This document shows, piece by piece, positions 1 to 14,286 of a stretch of DNA of 64,000 nt. Source of the DNA: Tetrahymena thermophila SB210 (taxonomy: Eukaryota > Ciliophora > Oligohymenophorea > Hymenostomatida > Tetrahymenidae); NCBI RefSeq assembly GCF_000189635.1, contig NW_002476420.1, forward strand, positions 336,632 through 400,631, given 5' to 3'. Under the pieces are notes generated by a model. It ran no database searches and was not told the DNA's origin. It was given only the letters and a program-made list of their open reading frames with translations. Position 1 is the first letter of the stretch, and every line of letters begins with the position of its first letter. Position numbers and translations under genes: made by a program.

Positions 1-721
1 GTTTCCTTATTAAATTCTCAACAAATTTTAAATCTACTGTACAAATACTTTTTAAGTATCTTTATTTTTATCACCATCTTCTATTTACTCATTAGTTACA
101 TTTTCCTGTAAAAATTATTTAGTAAATTCATTAATTTAATTCAAGTTTATATTTATTTTATTATTTTTACATCAAAATTTGCACTCGATTTTTGAACAAC
201 ATCAGTAAACTTATATTTTTTTATTTTAAGAACCACACTTATTAGTCCAGCCAAATAGTATTCAAATTCCTTAATTCATTCATTTTAGTTTTTATTTTAA
301 TATAAATTAAGATGAAAATAATTAAAAAGAAATAAAAAATAACAATAAAAAGTTAGATTAATTAATAAATAAATTAGGAAATGATTCAATAACATAGAAA
401 ATCGTTAATGAAGATTAGTTGATCAACCATTTTTTAAATAAATAAATAAATTAATTAATTAAAAAGTTTTAAATAAATAAATAATTTGATTAATAATTAT
501 TGAAAAAAATTTTGATCAGAAATAAATTAATTGATTTTGATTTTTAAATAAATGAAATTTAATTAAATAATTCAATTAATAATGAAAAAATTAATGTAAA
601 ATTACTTTATTAAATTGAATATATTTCTTATATTTAATTTAGAGCTGGGAAAATAAGTTGGCATAACTATAACATGATTTTAAAATTTGTTCATTTTAGT
701 AAAAGTTAGATAATGTGCAGA
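1..721. other. A+T-rich non-coding left edge
   Basis: I see no gene here. Positions 1-640 are long A/T runs with AAAT and TTAA simple repeats. Positions 640-721 are slightly richer in G+C and are probably the 3' untranslated flank of the minus-strand armadillo-like gene, whose stop codon lies just to the right. Confidence 0.6.
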
Positions 722-3700
722 TCACCTATGCTAGAATATTGTAGCTTTTGATTTTACCGAGCCTTAGAGATAGGGTGATGAATTCATCGATTTACTATGA
801 AATAAGGAATTGAGCTACTTCTTAATTTTAAGCTCCGAATAAAGAGCAGTTTGAAAGTAGCTGTAAAAAGAGCACAATAAATTACTCACCCTTAATCTAA
901 ATTTTTATATGAATGTTTTAAAAAGTAAAAAACAACTTAAAAAAGTACTCTGTTCTGTTCTTAGATTGTTTTTGGCTAAGCACTTTCTAGCTTAGAAATA
1001 ATTATTTGATTAAACTTGAGAAGTTTAGTTAGTTATTCAGATAAATTACTAGTATTATTAAAGTAATATTCACTAGAGGTCATCTTTTTGAACACTTAGA
1101 AATAAGATAGCTTTTAATCTATGTTATCAAAAAATATTATGATGTTGATGATTTGAACTGTAAGCTTAGTGTAATCTAATTGGATTTAAGAAAAATGCTC
1201 CCAGCTTGTCAGCTCACTTAGAATACGCCCTAAATGTCTAATAAAATAAGCAGATCTTGTTTCTAAATTCATTTTTATATAACTCATAATTTCTCTTGAT
1301 ATATCAAGCTTATTCATCAGCTTAGACTCTCTATTTTATGTGGTCTAATTTATTGTTATTTAATTTAAATCTAATTCAAAAACAAAATATTTACATCTTG
1401 AGAGTTATCCAGTATATAAAACGTAGCTATTTGAAGTAATCTCACTTGCAACGGTTTTTCACATTCGTTCACCATCGAAAGGGAATTTACTAAGTTTATA
1501 TCATTTTCAAGCATGTGAAAGTTTTTATGGTTTAAACCTAACTAAATCATTGAAATGATCATATGATTTTGTTAAGTATCTTGTAACTAATCTTCTTTGT
1601 TTAAAATCAGCTCAAATATTTTCATGCAATCGTTTTTAATCATTATTTCGTGAACTTTCTTTGTAAAAGTAACATTCGCAAGTAACCCTTATATTTTTTC
1701 TTTCATATGAAGACTTGTTTTTTAGTAAATGAACACATTGTACAGGCATCTATTTATTTTTTATATTTTTTCTTTATTTTAGCAAGTTAATTAAATTTTA
1801 TTTAAATGCTTATTGATTAAATTAAAGTATTTTTTTGAATTACTTATTTAATTTTTTTGTTTGTTCAAATTAATTAATTATTTATTTAATCGATGAATGA
1901 ATGAATTAAATATTAATTTATTTAATCAAATTATTAATTTTTAATAAAATAATTTGGATATTTAGAATGAATAACTTTACTTTAGAATGTCTTCTTATGC
2001 TATAAAAAAATGATAATCAGGATTAGCTGATATGTTTCCAAGTAGTCTTATTGATGTCCATGTAAGTGAGTCGAAGCGATGTTCGATGAGGATTTCTTTG
2101 ATTAATTGCATAACCTTGTTATGTTTAAGTAATAAATTTTAAACTTCTTTGATATTGCAAAGATTAGCAAGGAAGCATAATAAAGCTTCTTATTCAGCTT
2201 TATTGCTATCTTGAAAGAGAGTTTTAAACTTTTGAACAAATTCTTCTAAATTCAGAAAACTTTCAAAGAATTCTATGCTATTTTCGTAGTAGCTTACATT
2301 TGTAAGAAATGTATAGAGAGAAAATCTAAATTTAGTATCCTAATTTTAAGGTGTAATTAAAGTAGTTAAAAACTAGTCTGATATCTTAGTCATAAGAATC
2401 TGATTTTCTTTAAAAGACCTAGTAAAGAGAAAATAATTAATTTTAAATTTAAATATTCTAAAAAAATTTATTTTTACTCAAAAAAGGATTTGTCTTATAG
2501 TAAGTGGTTCATTATGTTCAAAATAAAAGTTTAACACTAAATATCACTTATTTCATTAAACAATTGATAAGCTAACTCTATTGATTTTCTTACTGCTGGT
2601 TCATTTTTTAGAGCATAATTTTATATCACCAAATTATGGAGAATTTTTAGGAAACCAGTGTTGATTTGAAGATTCATAAATTTAGTGCAGGTAACGTTAT
2701 TGTGCATGCAATTAAGAATATCTAAAATATCCTGCTTATTTTTTTAAGCGAATTCTGAATCTATAAGCAAGTTACTAGCCATAAGCACACAAATCATTAA
2801 CTGATTATAAAAGCTTTTTCTTTGTAGCTTTATTTTTTCAAAAATTAAATAAAAATGAGAAAACTCGCTTGAATGTTTAAAATTACTAATTGAATATCTT
2901 ATTCAGATCTCTAAATAATTGTTTTGACAAGCTAAATAGTTTTAGATTGAGAAACTGCTTTAGCTAATCCGAAATCGCTTTTTGTCATATTAAGCACACA
3001 TAACAAGCTTGCATTCACCAAGGAGTTGTTTGGTTTCTTTTCAGATATTTACTAGTAAAGGAAGTTGAACACAAAAGGGTAAATTCTAAATAATTATTTG
3101 AAAAATCTTTTGATGAAAAAAATTTTAATTTTTTAAATTACTGTTCATCTAACGTAGAGCTATTAAAAAGAGGGAGTGAAGTTATTTAAGCTAATAATCT
3201 TACTAAATCTGTAAATGATATTATTTGCTTTAATTTAAAATTAATTAATAAAATAATAAGTAAATAAATAAATAAAAAAAAAATACTTTTTCTGACCATA
3301 TTTTAAAAATTAAATTAATGAGATTTTCATCAAGTATTTATTTCAAAAGTTCTGGTTATTTAGAAATGTTTGCTAGGAGAGTGCAGCAATTAGGAACTAT
3401 ATTGAGACTCCAATCCTTATAGTTCATTAAAAATTTTTTAATCAACTTAACCACATTACTACTCTTAAAGTAATCTCTGCTCTTTTAATTTACAATTTAA
3501 AAAAATTAATATTTTCTTAAAAATATTTTATAAAAAACTTAATGAATTACTATAATCAAACAAACAAATAAATAAATATTTTTAAAATAAAAAATAGATG
3601 AATTTATATTTAGAAATATCCTTTGAATTTTAATTTCATTATGAAAAAATTGAATCAAAATAATTTATTAAAAAAGTTTTAAAAAAAATAAATAAATAAT

Positions 3701-6700
3701 ATTAAAAGTTAAAATTAGAAAATTTGAATAATTAAATCAATTTTTATATTTCAAAAAAATATTTGATATGTTGTTGCTTGCTGTGTGTTTTTGTTTTACC
3801 TATGGCTTTTTAGAGAGAGACATAAGAATGTAGATACGCATGTAGACGGTATCGTTGTCTTGTATCATGTATGTATCATCGGCTAACTTTTATATGGTTT
3901 CAAATAGAGAGTCAGGATAGCTTTCAGATTCTGCCAAGATTATATTAAATGCTTCTATAATTTCATGGAACATAAACTCATAGCTTTGCTAGAGGATGGT
4001 ATATAATATCTGAACTATTCCTTATTTAAATAATTCTTTGAGATGAAATGCGATGTTATCGATCTTAAGCATCTGGCAGGCGAAAGTCAAAAGATATGAA
4101 TAATTGTTCATCATCATAAACTCATCTTTTTCTTTCAAATTTAGGCATATTTCTTTAGTGAGTTGTATGAATTTCTTTTCTAGCAAAACTTCATGACAAT
4201 CTGGATTAAGAGAGAGATTCATCATTATTTTTGAGAAAAAGTCAGTAAACTAATTTAAATCTTCTTGAGTTTGTATTGATAAGTTTTAAAGCAGTGTTGT
4301 ATGAGTAATTAGCTTTCTATGATATTTCATTTACTCAGATACTATCATAAGAGCAAAAAGACTTAATTTTAGACATTCGGGATCATCTTTATTTCTTAGT
4401 CCTTCATTAATTAACCAGCATAATCTATTCACGATTTCTTTCTCCTATCTTTTATAAATCATTATGTTAATGAAAAATCTCAAACCTTCCTTAAGGATTC
4501 TTCTTTCTCGTATTAAGGAGTTTTTTGATATCCTTGAACAAATGTCGTCTGTTGTGATTATATCCTATGATAAATATTAATGACTCAGATAAAATTTGTT
4601 TAAAAAATTACTATATTTTTCTCCCATCTACTTAAAAGAGTGAAGCACTTAAAGGCTAAGTAAATTTAGAAGCTGTCCTATCTATTCAAAAACGATAGCA
4701 AGCAATCTATACCGTTAGACTCAAAAAATTCAGTATGCATGTCTTTAGAGCAATAAATCATGGTCATTAAAGATATTAGCAACTAGATTTAAATAAATTT
4801 TATTTATTTATTTTTTAAATATCTAAGAAATTTAAAACCTATTTTTTCGTTTCGTTTCTTGAGCTGTAAATGTCATCTATAATTCTCTTCATAACTTTTT
4901 TAGATATTATAGTTTTTCTGCATTCAGGAGAGATGCAAAATTTAGAAATAACTTTGGAGATGTATCCTCTGATATCATTTTCATAATAAATCTTAATAAA
5001 ATATATAATTTCATTTATATATTGTATTCAAAGTAAAAAAAGATACTCTATTATTCAAATATAATTTGATGAATATGTCAAGTAGTTCTTCAGAAATAAT
5101 AGAGAGCGTTTGGTTAGATACCACATTAGAGAAAATAATAATTATTGATTTAAGAAGTTGGATATCTTCTTATGTTTTAATCAGGTTCAGTAGAATGCTT
5201 TTTTCTGGATCTCTCAAAAAATGAACTTAGTATGCATGATCTGTTAATTAAAAAATATTAATTAATTAATTAGTTTAAATTCTTGAAATTAATAACCTAA
5301 TGAAATATTTGCAAGAGTATTTGCTGCTGCTCTCATAACCTCTATAGATGTATCAGATTATTCAAATATATGAATAAGACTCTTGATATTTCTTTTTTTG
5401 TTAGTGAAATGATTAGAAAATTTGTTGATAGGAAATTGATTGTATGTATATACATGTTTTGGAGTTTTTTATGGAAATTAGGAGCTACAGAGAGGTTTGA
5501 TATGGTTATAACACTTTTTATACGAGAATCTCTATCAGTGCTATTAATTTATATGATAATCAAATCTATTATTTCTTAATAAACCAACAGCTATATACAA
5601 AATGGATTAAACGATAAATTGCTTATGAATTTCAATGCCTATCTTCTTAATTTGATTTCCTTATTTTATCTCAATATATCACACATGCTGTTTAAGACTC
5701 CTAAGTCTATCAACTTGGTTTAAGTATCTATACCTTCACTTAATTTTGTTAAGCATGATAGTGACTATATAATACAAATTCATAAATTATTAAATTCAAT
5801 CAAAAGTTATTTTTTGTACTCTGTATTGTATTTCAAAGTTATCAATGAATTGAGCCTCTTTCACTATTTGTATGTATATTTCTTCCTATAAGATTTTGTA
5901 ATACTCAGGATGTTGCAGCATTTACTCCATGAACTCTAAAATAGCTCTATTTATTTTGAATAAAAAGCAAGAATAAGTTTTATCATGAACATAATTTCAA
6001 GTTAAAATAACAGCTTTAATAAAAATTATAAATTCAAAGTCTTATTTTATTTTTGAGTTTAGCTAAAAATTTCTACACACCTATGAATTTTAAGTAATTT
6101 AAAAAATATATATAAATAAATAAATAAAAACTATTCGTTATAATACCTGATGATTTGCTAATTATTTGGTTAACTTCTAAACAATCTATATGCTTAAAGT
6201 ATACGAGGAGCTAGGTCAAACTTTTGAAGTTTTTTAATATTGCTATCATTCTCTATAAATATTCTATCATTAAAAAATCATTAAGTTATTATTTTTAAAA
6301 TGTTCTACTTTTTTATTTATTTATTTATTCATAAAATTCCATCAAAATTGCTTTCATTCATTCATTTGATCTAAATTGCATTTATTTATTTATTTTTATA
6401 ACTTAATAAAGTAGACAATTCGTAAATTATATATTGATTATGTTTTCTTCTAAATTACTTAAACAGTGTTATGCTATGCAGAGATACCTCTTAATTTGGT
6501 GAGACGATTGCACGAGCAAGAGGGGCACAGTATTTTTATTTTTTAAGTATTATTTTCATGTCTTCGCTGTATAGATTATCAGGATGCTCTGTGCAAAGAG
6601 ATATCAGAATTTAAAGAATATATTTTTAGGTTTCGAAGTCGACTTAATCCAAATATTAACATACAAGTATTCTCTATAGTTGATGAGAAAGAAATTCATA

Positions 6701-7379
6701 AAAATTGTTCACATCGCGACACAGATTACTAAAAATTTAAATACAATTTTTTGTAATTTTATGGTGCAAGTTATCTTTAATGAGCATAGCAATTGTCTTG
6801 AGAGCACCAGATTTTAATATCTTTTCATGTGTTTCTGAATTTTGGCTTAATAAGGCAAGACATTCACTTGCTCCTTGAATAACCTCAAGCGGATTATCTT
6901 TCTGCATAAGAGGAACAATTGTTGTTAAAATGAAAGATCTTTCACATACTCTGATTTAAAACTTGCCTAAAAAAATATAAAATATGTAGAATGGAATAAA
7001 ATTTTCAATTTTCAGGTAATTTTTAATAAATATTTTGCTAAGATTATAAAAAAGTATCTCATTTTTGGTTTTGTTGTTGATTAAAAAATATCAAAAACAA
7101 CATTTAATTAGAAGAACACAAGAACAAACAAACAATCTAATATAAGATAAATATTAATAAATCCTATAAATTAATTGCTATTTTTTTATATATATTAAAA
7201 AACAAAAGAATTTGTTTACTATCTCTACAGTACTGGTTCAAAAGCTGCAAAAATATAGGCTCGCTTTTGAAATACTTATAAGGAACCTCTCTCAGTTAGG
7301 CCAATTCGCTGAACGAGAGGGTTTTTTCAGCAGGACGTTTCTTTATTTCAATGAAAATATCATTTTAATCTTTAAACAT
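722..7379 (-). CDS. Large multi-exon armadillo/HEAT-repeat-like protein
   Basis: This is a helical-repeat protein of well over 1,000 residues with no catalytic motif I recognise. The first exon (7379-7220) begins MFKDQNDIFIEIKKRP and splices with matching phase to an exon starting at 6966. That exon carries typical alpha-solenoid sequence (GASECLALLSQNSETHEKIL). Blocks of the same kind (LLCFLANLCNIKEVQNLLLKH; LLANVTFTKKVHEIM) recur in exons such as 2418-1981, 1749-1395, 1344-890 and 860-722. The intron phases I checked at the 5' end (7219-6967) and across the 3' end agree, which argues for one gene rather than several. The last exon ends SKATIFQHR then TGA. Many glutamines are TAA or TAG. Armadillo-like proteins act as protein-binding scaffolds, importins or axonemal and basal-body components; which applies here is unknown. 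Middle exons between 2.6 and 6.4 kb were sampled, not all mapped. Confidence 0.72.
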
Positions 7380-8067
7380 TTATTAATTAAATATATGATT
7401 TTTGAGTGCAAATGTACTTCAATCAATTTCAAAAAATATTACTATTAATTTAATTTTTTTTTAATTATTTTTTAAGTCTATTTTCTTTCTTTATTTCTTT
7501 TTACTCTCAGTTAGTTAGTTATTAATTGTTTGTAAAATTTTAAGTTATTTCTTACTTATTCTTAAGTTCATAAATAAATATATAATTGGCATTGAAGAAA
7601 TTTGTAAAAATTATTTTTATTTAAATTCAAAAATAATTTTTTATATCAGAAAATTCTTTATAAAAATTGATCTAATAAGTACTGGATATATTTATTTGGC
7701 AAAACAAATTTAATATTTTGAAATTTATCCAGCTAATTTGGAAAATTAATCGCTGAAAAATACAATTAAAATCTTATGATAAGACATATACTAAAAAGTA
7801 ATCAAAAATTTTCCAATTAAATTTACAAATATTTTCTCCATTTAGGTTTTAAATTTGAAATTGCAAACAAGGATAAAATTGGTTTTTTAAAAAATAAAAA
7901 GTAAATTATTGATTTAAAATGAACTTCTGCTGCAAATAAATAAAGAAAAATGATCAATTTTAGAGTTAGCTTAGAATTTAATATCATCATTTACATACAA
8001 AATTTTAATTTAATTGAACGAATTAGTGCTATAAAAATGTTTATTATTATAAATACAATAATTTTAA
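7380..8067. other. Intergenic, A+T-rich
   Basis: The stretch separates the 5' end of the armadillo-like gene from the 3' end of RPN6, both on the minus strand. It should hold the promoter of the first and the 3' flank of the second. I see only A/T-rich sequence. Confidence 0.5.
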
Positions 8068-10627
8068 TCAATTTTTTAAGAGTTTAGCCTTTTCAAATAG
8101 CTTTTCAACAACCTTTTCCATTTGTTGATTGTGCTCGACAGCATTCTTGTATAAATCCTATTTAATATTAAATATTTTTTTCTTTATCTAAATAATGTTT
8201 CTTATAAATCTTTTAATTAATTAGAAATATATTTACATCGCATTTAATATCGTCAAAGAGAATCAAACATCCAGTACCTTAGTCTAAAGTACCATCAATT
8301 TTCTTATCAAGAATCAACTCTGATAATCTAAATATTTAATTAATAAAATTATTAAATGATTTATTATTACTTGTATGTTTTATTACTTCTTTTAAATCAA
8401 ATTTTCATCAAGACCAATTCTTTGAGCTATGTGAGTAATTTAAACTCTGGTGTAAGGTTCAATAAGTCTGAATAAATTCTATTCAAGTAGTTGATCATAA
8501 AGTTAATTTAATTAGTTTTTGATGATAGGATCACCTGTGATTTCTAATTAATCATTTATAAGAAAAATATTGTATCTAGCTTCAAATAAATAAATAAATT
8601 TTTATACATTCTGCATATGTTTGTAAGAGGGCTTAGAATTATGATAGAGATTTTTCTCTGTAGGCCTTAGCAACTAATTTCATGGCATCCAAGTCTTTTC
8701 CTGCATACTTTAATCCATACTTTCCATTTAAAATCTAAGCAATATCATCATAGTTGGATGTCATAATTTTACAAAGAAGCATATATTTCAAGGCCTTAAT
8801 AGATCTAGGGTCATCTAAGGAATTGAGAGCTTCGAATCCTTCATAGAAATAGGAATATCTATTTTTATTTATTTATAATCAATTAATTTCTAAAATTCAT
8901 TCAATAGAATATTTTATACGCTGTCTTATAATCTTTATCTTCACATTGTAAGATACCTGTCATCATATCTATATCAGCTTATAAAGCAGGAGCACAATAA
9001 ATTGAATTTGAGCAAGCTCTTGAAGCAGTCAAAGAAGCCTAATTAAGTTAACAAAAGTAATTAATACAAAATTGCAAGCTTTATTTATTTGGTATATAGA
9101 AATGGATCAAAAATATTTATTTTTATTTGTCATCCATTGCCAAAAAACAAATAATATCTAGTTCTTAAATGCATTATATCTACTCTCTATGATTATATAC
9201 CTAATATTGGTCGTTTATATTTAACATGCTTATTAGTTAATACATACGGTTCTCTAATATAATTTATGTTTGCTTCACAATAAAAAAATATAACCCAATT
9301 AAACATTCATTTGTTAATAAATTTTCATCTAATAATTCTAAAAATTATTTTTTTTCTTTACAATATTTGATTTCATTATTAAATATTGAATAAATAGTTG
9401 CTTTATCATCTCAAAAATAATATCTTCAATATTATGAACTAACTCACTCTTTTACTTTCTGTGTATTTGTTTGTGTTGTTATATAATATTTAAAAAAAGG
9501 AATCCTTGTTATTTTTAGAAATACCTTGCATATTTTGTTAAATTTATTAATTTTTTTAAAATATCCTAGTTTCTAGGATTCAAAAAATCAAGATTTTAAG
9601 ATTTTGACTTTTCAATTAATTACTTTCATACAAAAGAATCAAGTTTTTATTTATTTATTTATTTATTTATTTGTTAATTTATATGCTATTTATTTACCTT
9701 GGCTTTGGCATAATTTTCAAGTGCATAATGAATTTTAGACTCGATTAATTGACCTTCAACAAGCATATGCTTATCATCAGCTTTACGAGTTTCTTTTAAG
9801 ATAGCCTCTATAATTGTCAATGCTTTGGTATAGTCACCTCTTTAGAGATATAAGACTGATAACTTAATTTCGATTCTGTGACGTAAGTAAGTGATTCCTT
9901 GCTTTTGGCACCATTCTACTAAGAAATTGCATAATTCAATTTATATATCTTCAGTTTTTTCAATAGTAGCTACAACTTCAATAATAGTTCTAATAACTTT
10001 TGCTGCTTTTGCCTTAGGGAATGCATTAATGTCATTGATTCTGTTATAAATCAAATCTTTAATCTTCACGGGTTGGCTAGATTTATTTTAAAATTTTATA
10101 AGATATTTTAGCTTAAATTTAAATAAATATTTCAAATCAAATAGGCTTGGATACTATGAAGATATATTTTTGTTGACTATTGGCTACATTTGATAATTTG
10201 ATTGATTCATAGTTAATAGTATAAGAGCATTTCAAATATGCTGACAAGTTTTCAAAAAATAAATAGATCAAATCAAAGATTAATTAAAAAAATTGTATAT
10301 ACTTCAAGGACTTGAAATGTTCTACTAAGTTATAAAAAGCATTTTCCTTAATTCTAAAGTTATCATCTGTTTCCTTTACATCTAATTATAAAAAAAGCAT
10401 GTATAAAATACTTTTAAAAAGCTGAAATGGTTTTTAGATAGAGAAATTATTTTGAGAATATTGATTGATTATGCATAAATAAGTATTTGTTATTATGATA
10501 AATTAAAAATAAATAAAAACATACCTTCTTCAATAATTTTATAAAGGGCATTTTCATAAACTTAAGGAGCTTGAGAAGACTTTAAGGCATTTGCTTCCTA
10601 TTCTAATCTGTCTAAAACACTAGTCAT
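8068..10627 (-). CDS. RPN6: 26S proteasome regulatory subunit RPN6 (PSMD11), lid component
   Basis: RPN6 is the PCI-domain lid subunit that clamps the 19S regulatory particle to the 20S core. The start [20 protein letters not shown] ends in an intron beginning GTATG. Downstream exons carry family-typical stretches: [20 protein letters not shown] (the conserved WC..QKR-type motif), then [37 protein letters not shown] and [11 protein letters not shown], and the C-terminal coiled end [19 protein letters not shown] followed by LLKN and TGA. The [11 protein letters not shown] junction is made by an intron whose phase fits exactly. At least six exons are present, one intron being about 650 bases (about 9.04-9.70 kb). 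The order TPR-like helices, then PCI domain, then C-terminal helix is as in human PSMD11. The beta5 core subunit is encoded in the same window but far away. Confidence 0.93.
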
Positions 10628-12464
10628 GTTATTTGTTTTATTTATTTTATATCTATTTTTATATTAATCTCTATTTTATTTCTTCTTCCTACTTTTATTT
10701 ATTGATTTTTTATTAGTTGATCGGTTTTTAAAATTAATATATTTTTTAATGTCAACTTTTTCCTAATTTTTATTTAAAGATATTCATTCAATCTTTATTA
10801 TCAAACAAGCTCAATTCTTTCTTTCTTTATTTATTTACTTATAAATGTATGTATTTAATAGCAATTAGCTAATACATTCATATATTATTTCTTGTATATC
10901 ATCAAATCCAAACAATTAAATTACTTGATACCTCTCATACAGACAAAGTGAATCTTTGATTTTTCAAAAGATCAGAGAGATACATACAGATATTAATCTT
11001 AATAGAGCCCGATTCTTTTTCTTTTAACTGTAGATCTTATCTTAAATTAATTTTGAAGATATTTAAAAAATATTTCTTTTTAACAATATCTCTACTTACT
11101 TTTTAATAATCCTATTATATTTTTTTTAATTTCAATTAAAGCAATTTAATTAATTAATAAATTAATCCATTCAAAATATTTTCTTGACACTCATAAAATA
11201 AATAGAAGTTTTGTATTAAAACAATTTCTTTAATTTATTTATTATAAATTAACTTATGTTTGGTTTATTTTTTAAGTTAGAATTCTAATTTTTTTTTTTG
11301 ATAATTAAATTATAATTTTTATTTCAAAAATCTTTTTTTTGGGTAGAATTTTTGGTTTAAAAATAAAAATGTAATTTATAAAATAAAATAAAGAACTGGC
11401 AGAATTTTAAATAAAAAAATGTTTTATATCACTTACAAATTTTTATTTTATTTGTTGATTTTATACAATATAAAGTAATTTAGCATTAAAAATAATTTAA
11501 TTTAGTTTGCATAATTTCTTTTTATATTTAACAATTAATGTATTTTACAAATTAGTATATTATTAATTTAAATTTAAATAGCTCAATCAATAAGCATGTA
11601 TTTATCATGTTAATTTTAATTGAATATATTATGTAGATTATATGATTGATGATCTCAAATACTGTTTAAGTTATTTAAACTTAGTAAATCGAGAAACTCG
11701 GTTTGATAAATTTAATTTGCTATATTTGTTTGTATTTTAATAAAAATATTATCATTAGAAAGTTTAAATATGTAATATTTGTTTGTTTGTTAAATTGCTT
11801 TTAGATAGAATTAAATACTAATATAATTTAGCATTAAAAGTTTTTTAATTGAGTTTGCAATATTATTTAGTTACTTAAATTAATTTTTAAAAGATTATAT
11901 TTATTTTAAATTACTCTATCAGTATACATACTTTTATCATATTATCTCTAATTTAGCAAATTATTTAAATTAAAAGACTGAGATTTCAAATAATGTTTAA
12001 AATATTTAAATTAATTTAACAAGTCAAGAAATTCCATAAATTAGTATTCTTTATTTGCTTGATAATTAAAATATCATAAAATAAAATTAAATATGAGATA
12101 TGAATTTTTAAATTTGCTCTAAAAATTGTTTTGTGATAAAATTAAATTATTTATTTTTCCATTCTATCAATATCTCTATTATGATCACATGAGCTAAGAA
12201 ATATTAATTTATATCTTATATATTGATAGTGATTTATTCAAATATATATATATGAAGTTTTATCAAATTTTTTTCTATTTTTTCAACAGATATACCTACA
12301 TAGATACATGCATAACTACCTACATATTCTAGTAATTAATTCTTTTGTTAATTGATTGCTTTTTTATTTCCAAATAGAAACAACCAATATAAAACAAACT
12401 TAAATTAAAAGAGTATTTAATTTAAAAATAAAATAAAAAAAATTAAAGCATAATTTACAAAATA
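10628..12464. other. Divergent intergenic region between RPN6 and the first TEBP/POT1 gene
   Basis: The two flanking genes are transcribed away from each other, so this 1.8 kb should contain both promoters. It is very A+T-rich with many short TTAA and AAAT runs. I find no open frame with coding character and no element I can name. Confidence 0.5.
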
Positions 12465-14286
12465 ATGAAGCAAACCAGCTAAGTAAACCATAATATAAAG
12501 TTTATTAACTTCTATTTAAACATTTTAAAAATTATTATCAGCTTAAGACATTATCAGAGATTACCAAGGCTAAGAGTTTAAAATAAAGCATCATCATAGC
12601 TTTGATACTGGACTATACTAATAATTACTTGACTAGTCAAGGACCACTTGTAAGAATAAAAATAATAGATGACACATTTACATTTGAAAAAAAATAAAGC
12701 TCAAAAGTGTATTTTCAGGTGCACAATCTGACTGATAAAAAATATATGATGAAAATAGGCGATATCGTGTATGTAAAAGAATTCTAATCATTTAAATAGG
12801 ATAAGGTAATAACTATTTAGGATAACTTAAATTAATATATTTTTTGTTTAATTAAGCCTGAAATTTATGAAATAGAAACTAGTTCTCATATACATGTATT
12901 TGAACAAAACAAATCTAATCTTTGGTGCACCAACTGCTAAAAGAATATCTTGCTTTGTGAGCAGTCTCAAAAAAGAATATAAGATCTTCGAGACTACAGC
13001 TTTAAAAAATTCTCTCAAATTAAATGTATGCTTAAATTTTTATTCTTTTTATTTATTTATTGAAAAAATTGTATTTTGAAAAGTAAAAGATTTATATTGG
13101 AAAGGCTTTACTAATTCTGATTAAGTTATTAAATAAAACTTTGACTTGTTGTTGAAAGTAGATTAAATAGAATTAGTTAATCTTTAAGACATACCAAAGT
13201 ATTACAATATTAGATTGGTAGATTCTGATCTTAATTAATACTATTTAAAGGAGTAAAATAATGATTTAGAAGTAGGAGAGATTGTTAAAATTAGATCTGT
13301 GCATTACTTGTAAGTAATTTTGTTTAGAATTTTAGTAATTTAAAAGTTAATTTATAGTGTTTAATTACTAAGAGACAAAGAAAATCAAATTATAAAAAGT
13401 GACTACACAAATGTGCAAAGACTTTATAGATTTTTTTATGATGTAGTGAATTTCGATAAATTTAAGTATGAAATAGTTAGATATGCAAAAGAAAATTATG
13501 ATTTTGAAGAGTATTATCATGATTTATAAGATGAAAATAGAAAATGTATTTTATTTAATTTAATTTAAATTTACAAATTTTTTATTTAAGGATTAAAATT
13601 TTAATTAAATTTATAAATAAATAAATAGTTTCTATCATAAAAAGGATTCATTAAAATAATTATAACATTACTTCTTTACAATTTCTATTGAACAAGCAGC
13701 AATCTAATGATTACTATTCTATCAAGCATATGAAATACAGGATACAGTGCTACGTTATAGATATTCAGCCATCTTATTTATTAGATGCTGTTAGAAGGAT
13801 ATCATACTTTGATAAAAAAATTAAGTAATTTTTAAATACAAATATTTTATGATTTTTCATTTAAAATTTTTTTTTTCTAGCTATCCTTTAAAGGATTCAA
13901 ATTTCAAAAATATGAATTAGCTAAAAAGAATTTTAGAAGTTTAAATTTTAGTCAAGGACACTTCAATCGACTTGAACAAGGATGTAGTTAATATTATACT
14001 TATTTAAGAGGAGCTTCAAAATGATCACGTATATACATATATATAATTTAAAATAGCTTATTAATTTCTGAAAATAATTAAATTTTATTAGGATTTTTTT
14101 AAAGGAGTTGAATTACTCAAAATCGAAGAAGAAAATGTATAAGAGTATCAAAAAGTTTACTATAATATATTAAATAGACTATTTACAGAAACAAGCTCAT
14201 CTAAAATGGTGGATATTATAGTTAAACCATTCTTATTTCAATAAAAAATTTTATATAAAATTATTGACACTCAATTTCTCCCCTGA
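12465..14286 (+). CDS. Telomere end-binding protein, TEBP-alpha/POT1 family (copy 1)
   Basis: POT1/TEBP-alpha proteins bind the single-stranded G-rich telomeric overhang through OB folds. I can place seven exons: 12465-12482, 12542-13025, 13084-13309, 13358-13545, 13629-13824, 13881-14028 and 14092-14286. Every phase agrees and they sum to 484 residues, close to the 495 of Oxytricha TEBP-alpha. The start is MKQTSQ, then LKTLSEITKAK. OB fold 1 has ALILDYTNNYLTSQGPLVRI then IKIIDDTF and KIGDIVYVKEF. OB fold 2 has NFDLLLKVDQIELVNLQDIP, IRLVDSD and VGEIVKIRSVHYL. The third domain has YRIQCYVIDIQPS and VQILVKDTSIDLNKDVVNII, and the protein ends KIIDTQFLP. Family assignment comes from recalled similarity to Oxytricha TEBP-alpha; T. 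thermophila is known to have POT1 and POT2 paralogues, but which one this matches cannot be decided by eye. A paralogue follows in tandem on the same strand. Confidence 0.85.

Noticed and set aside
7239..7335. A G+C-richer hairpin (CCTCTC with GAGAGG, outer GCTG with CAGC) looked like a structured RNA gene.
   Set aside because: On the minus strand it is the first exon of the armadillo-like gene, with good coding sequence and a splice phase that fits the next exon.
7212..7448. Plus-strand frame of 78 residues.
   Set aside because: It is the antisense of the first exon of the armadillo-like gene.
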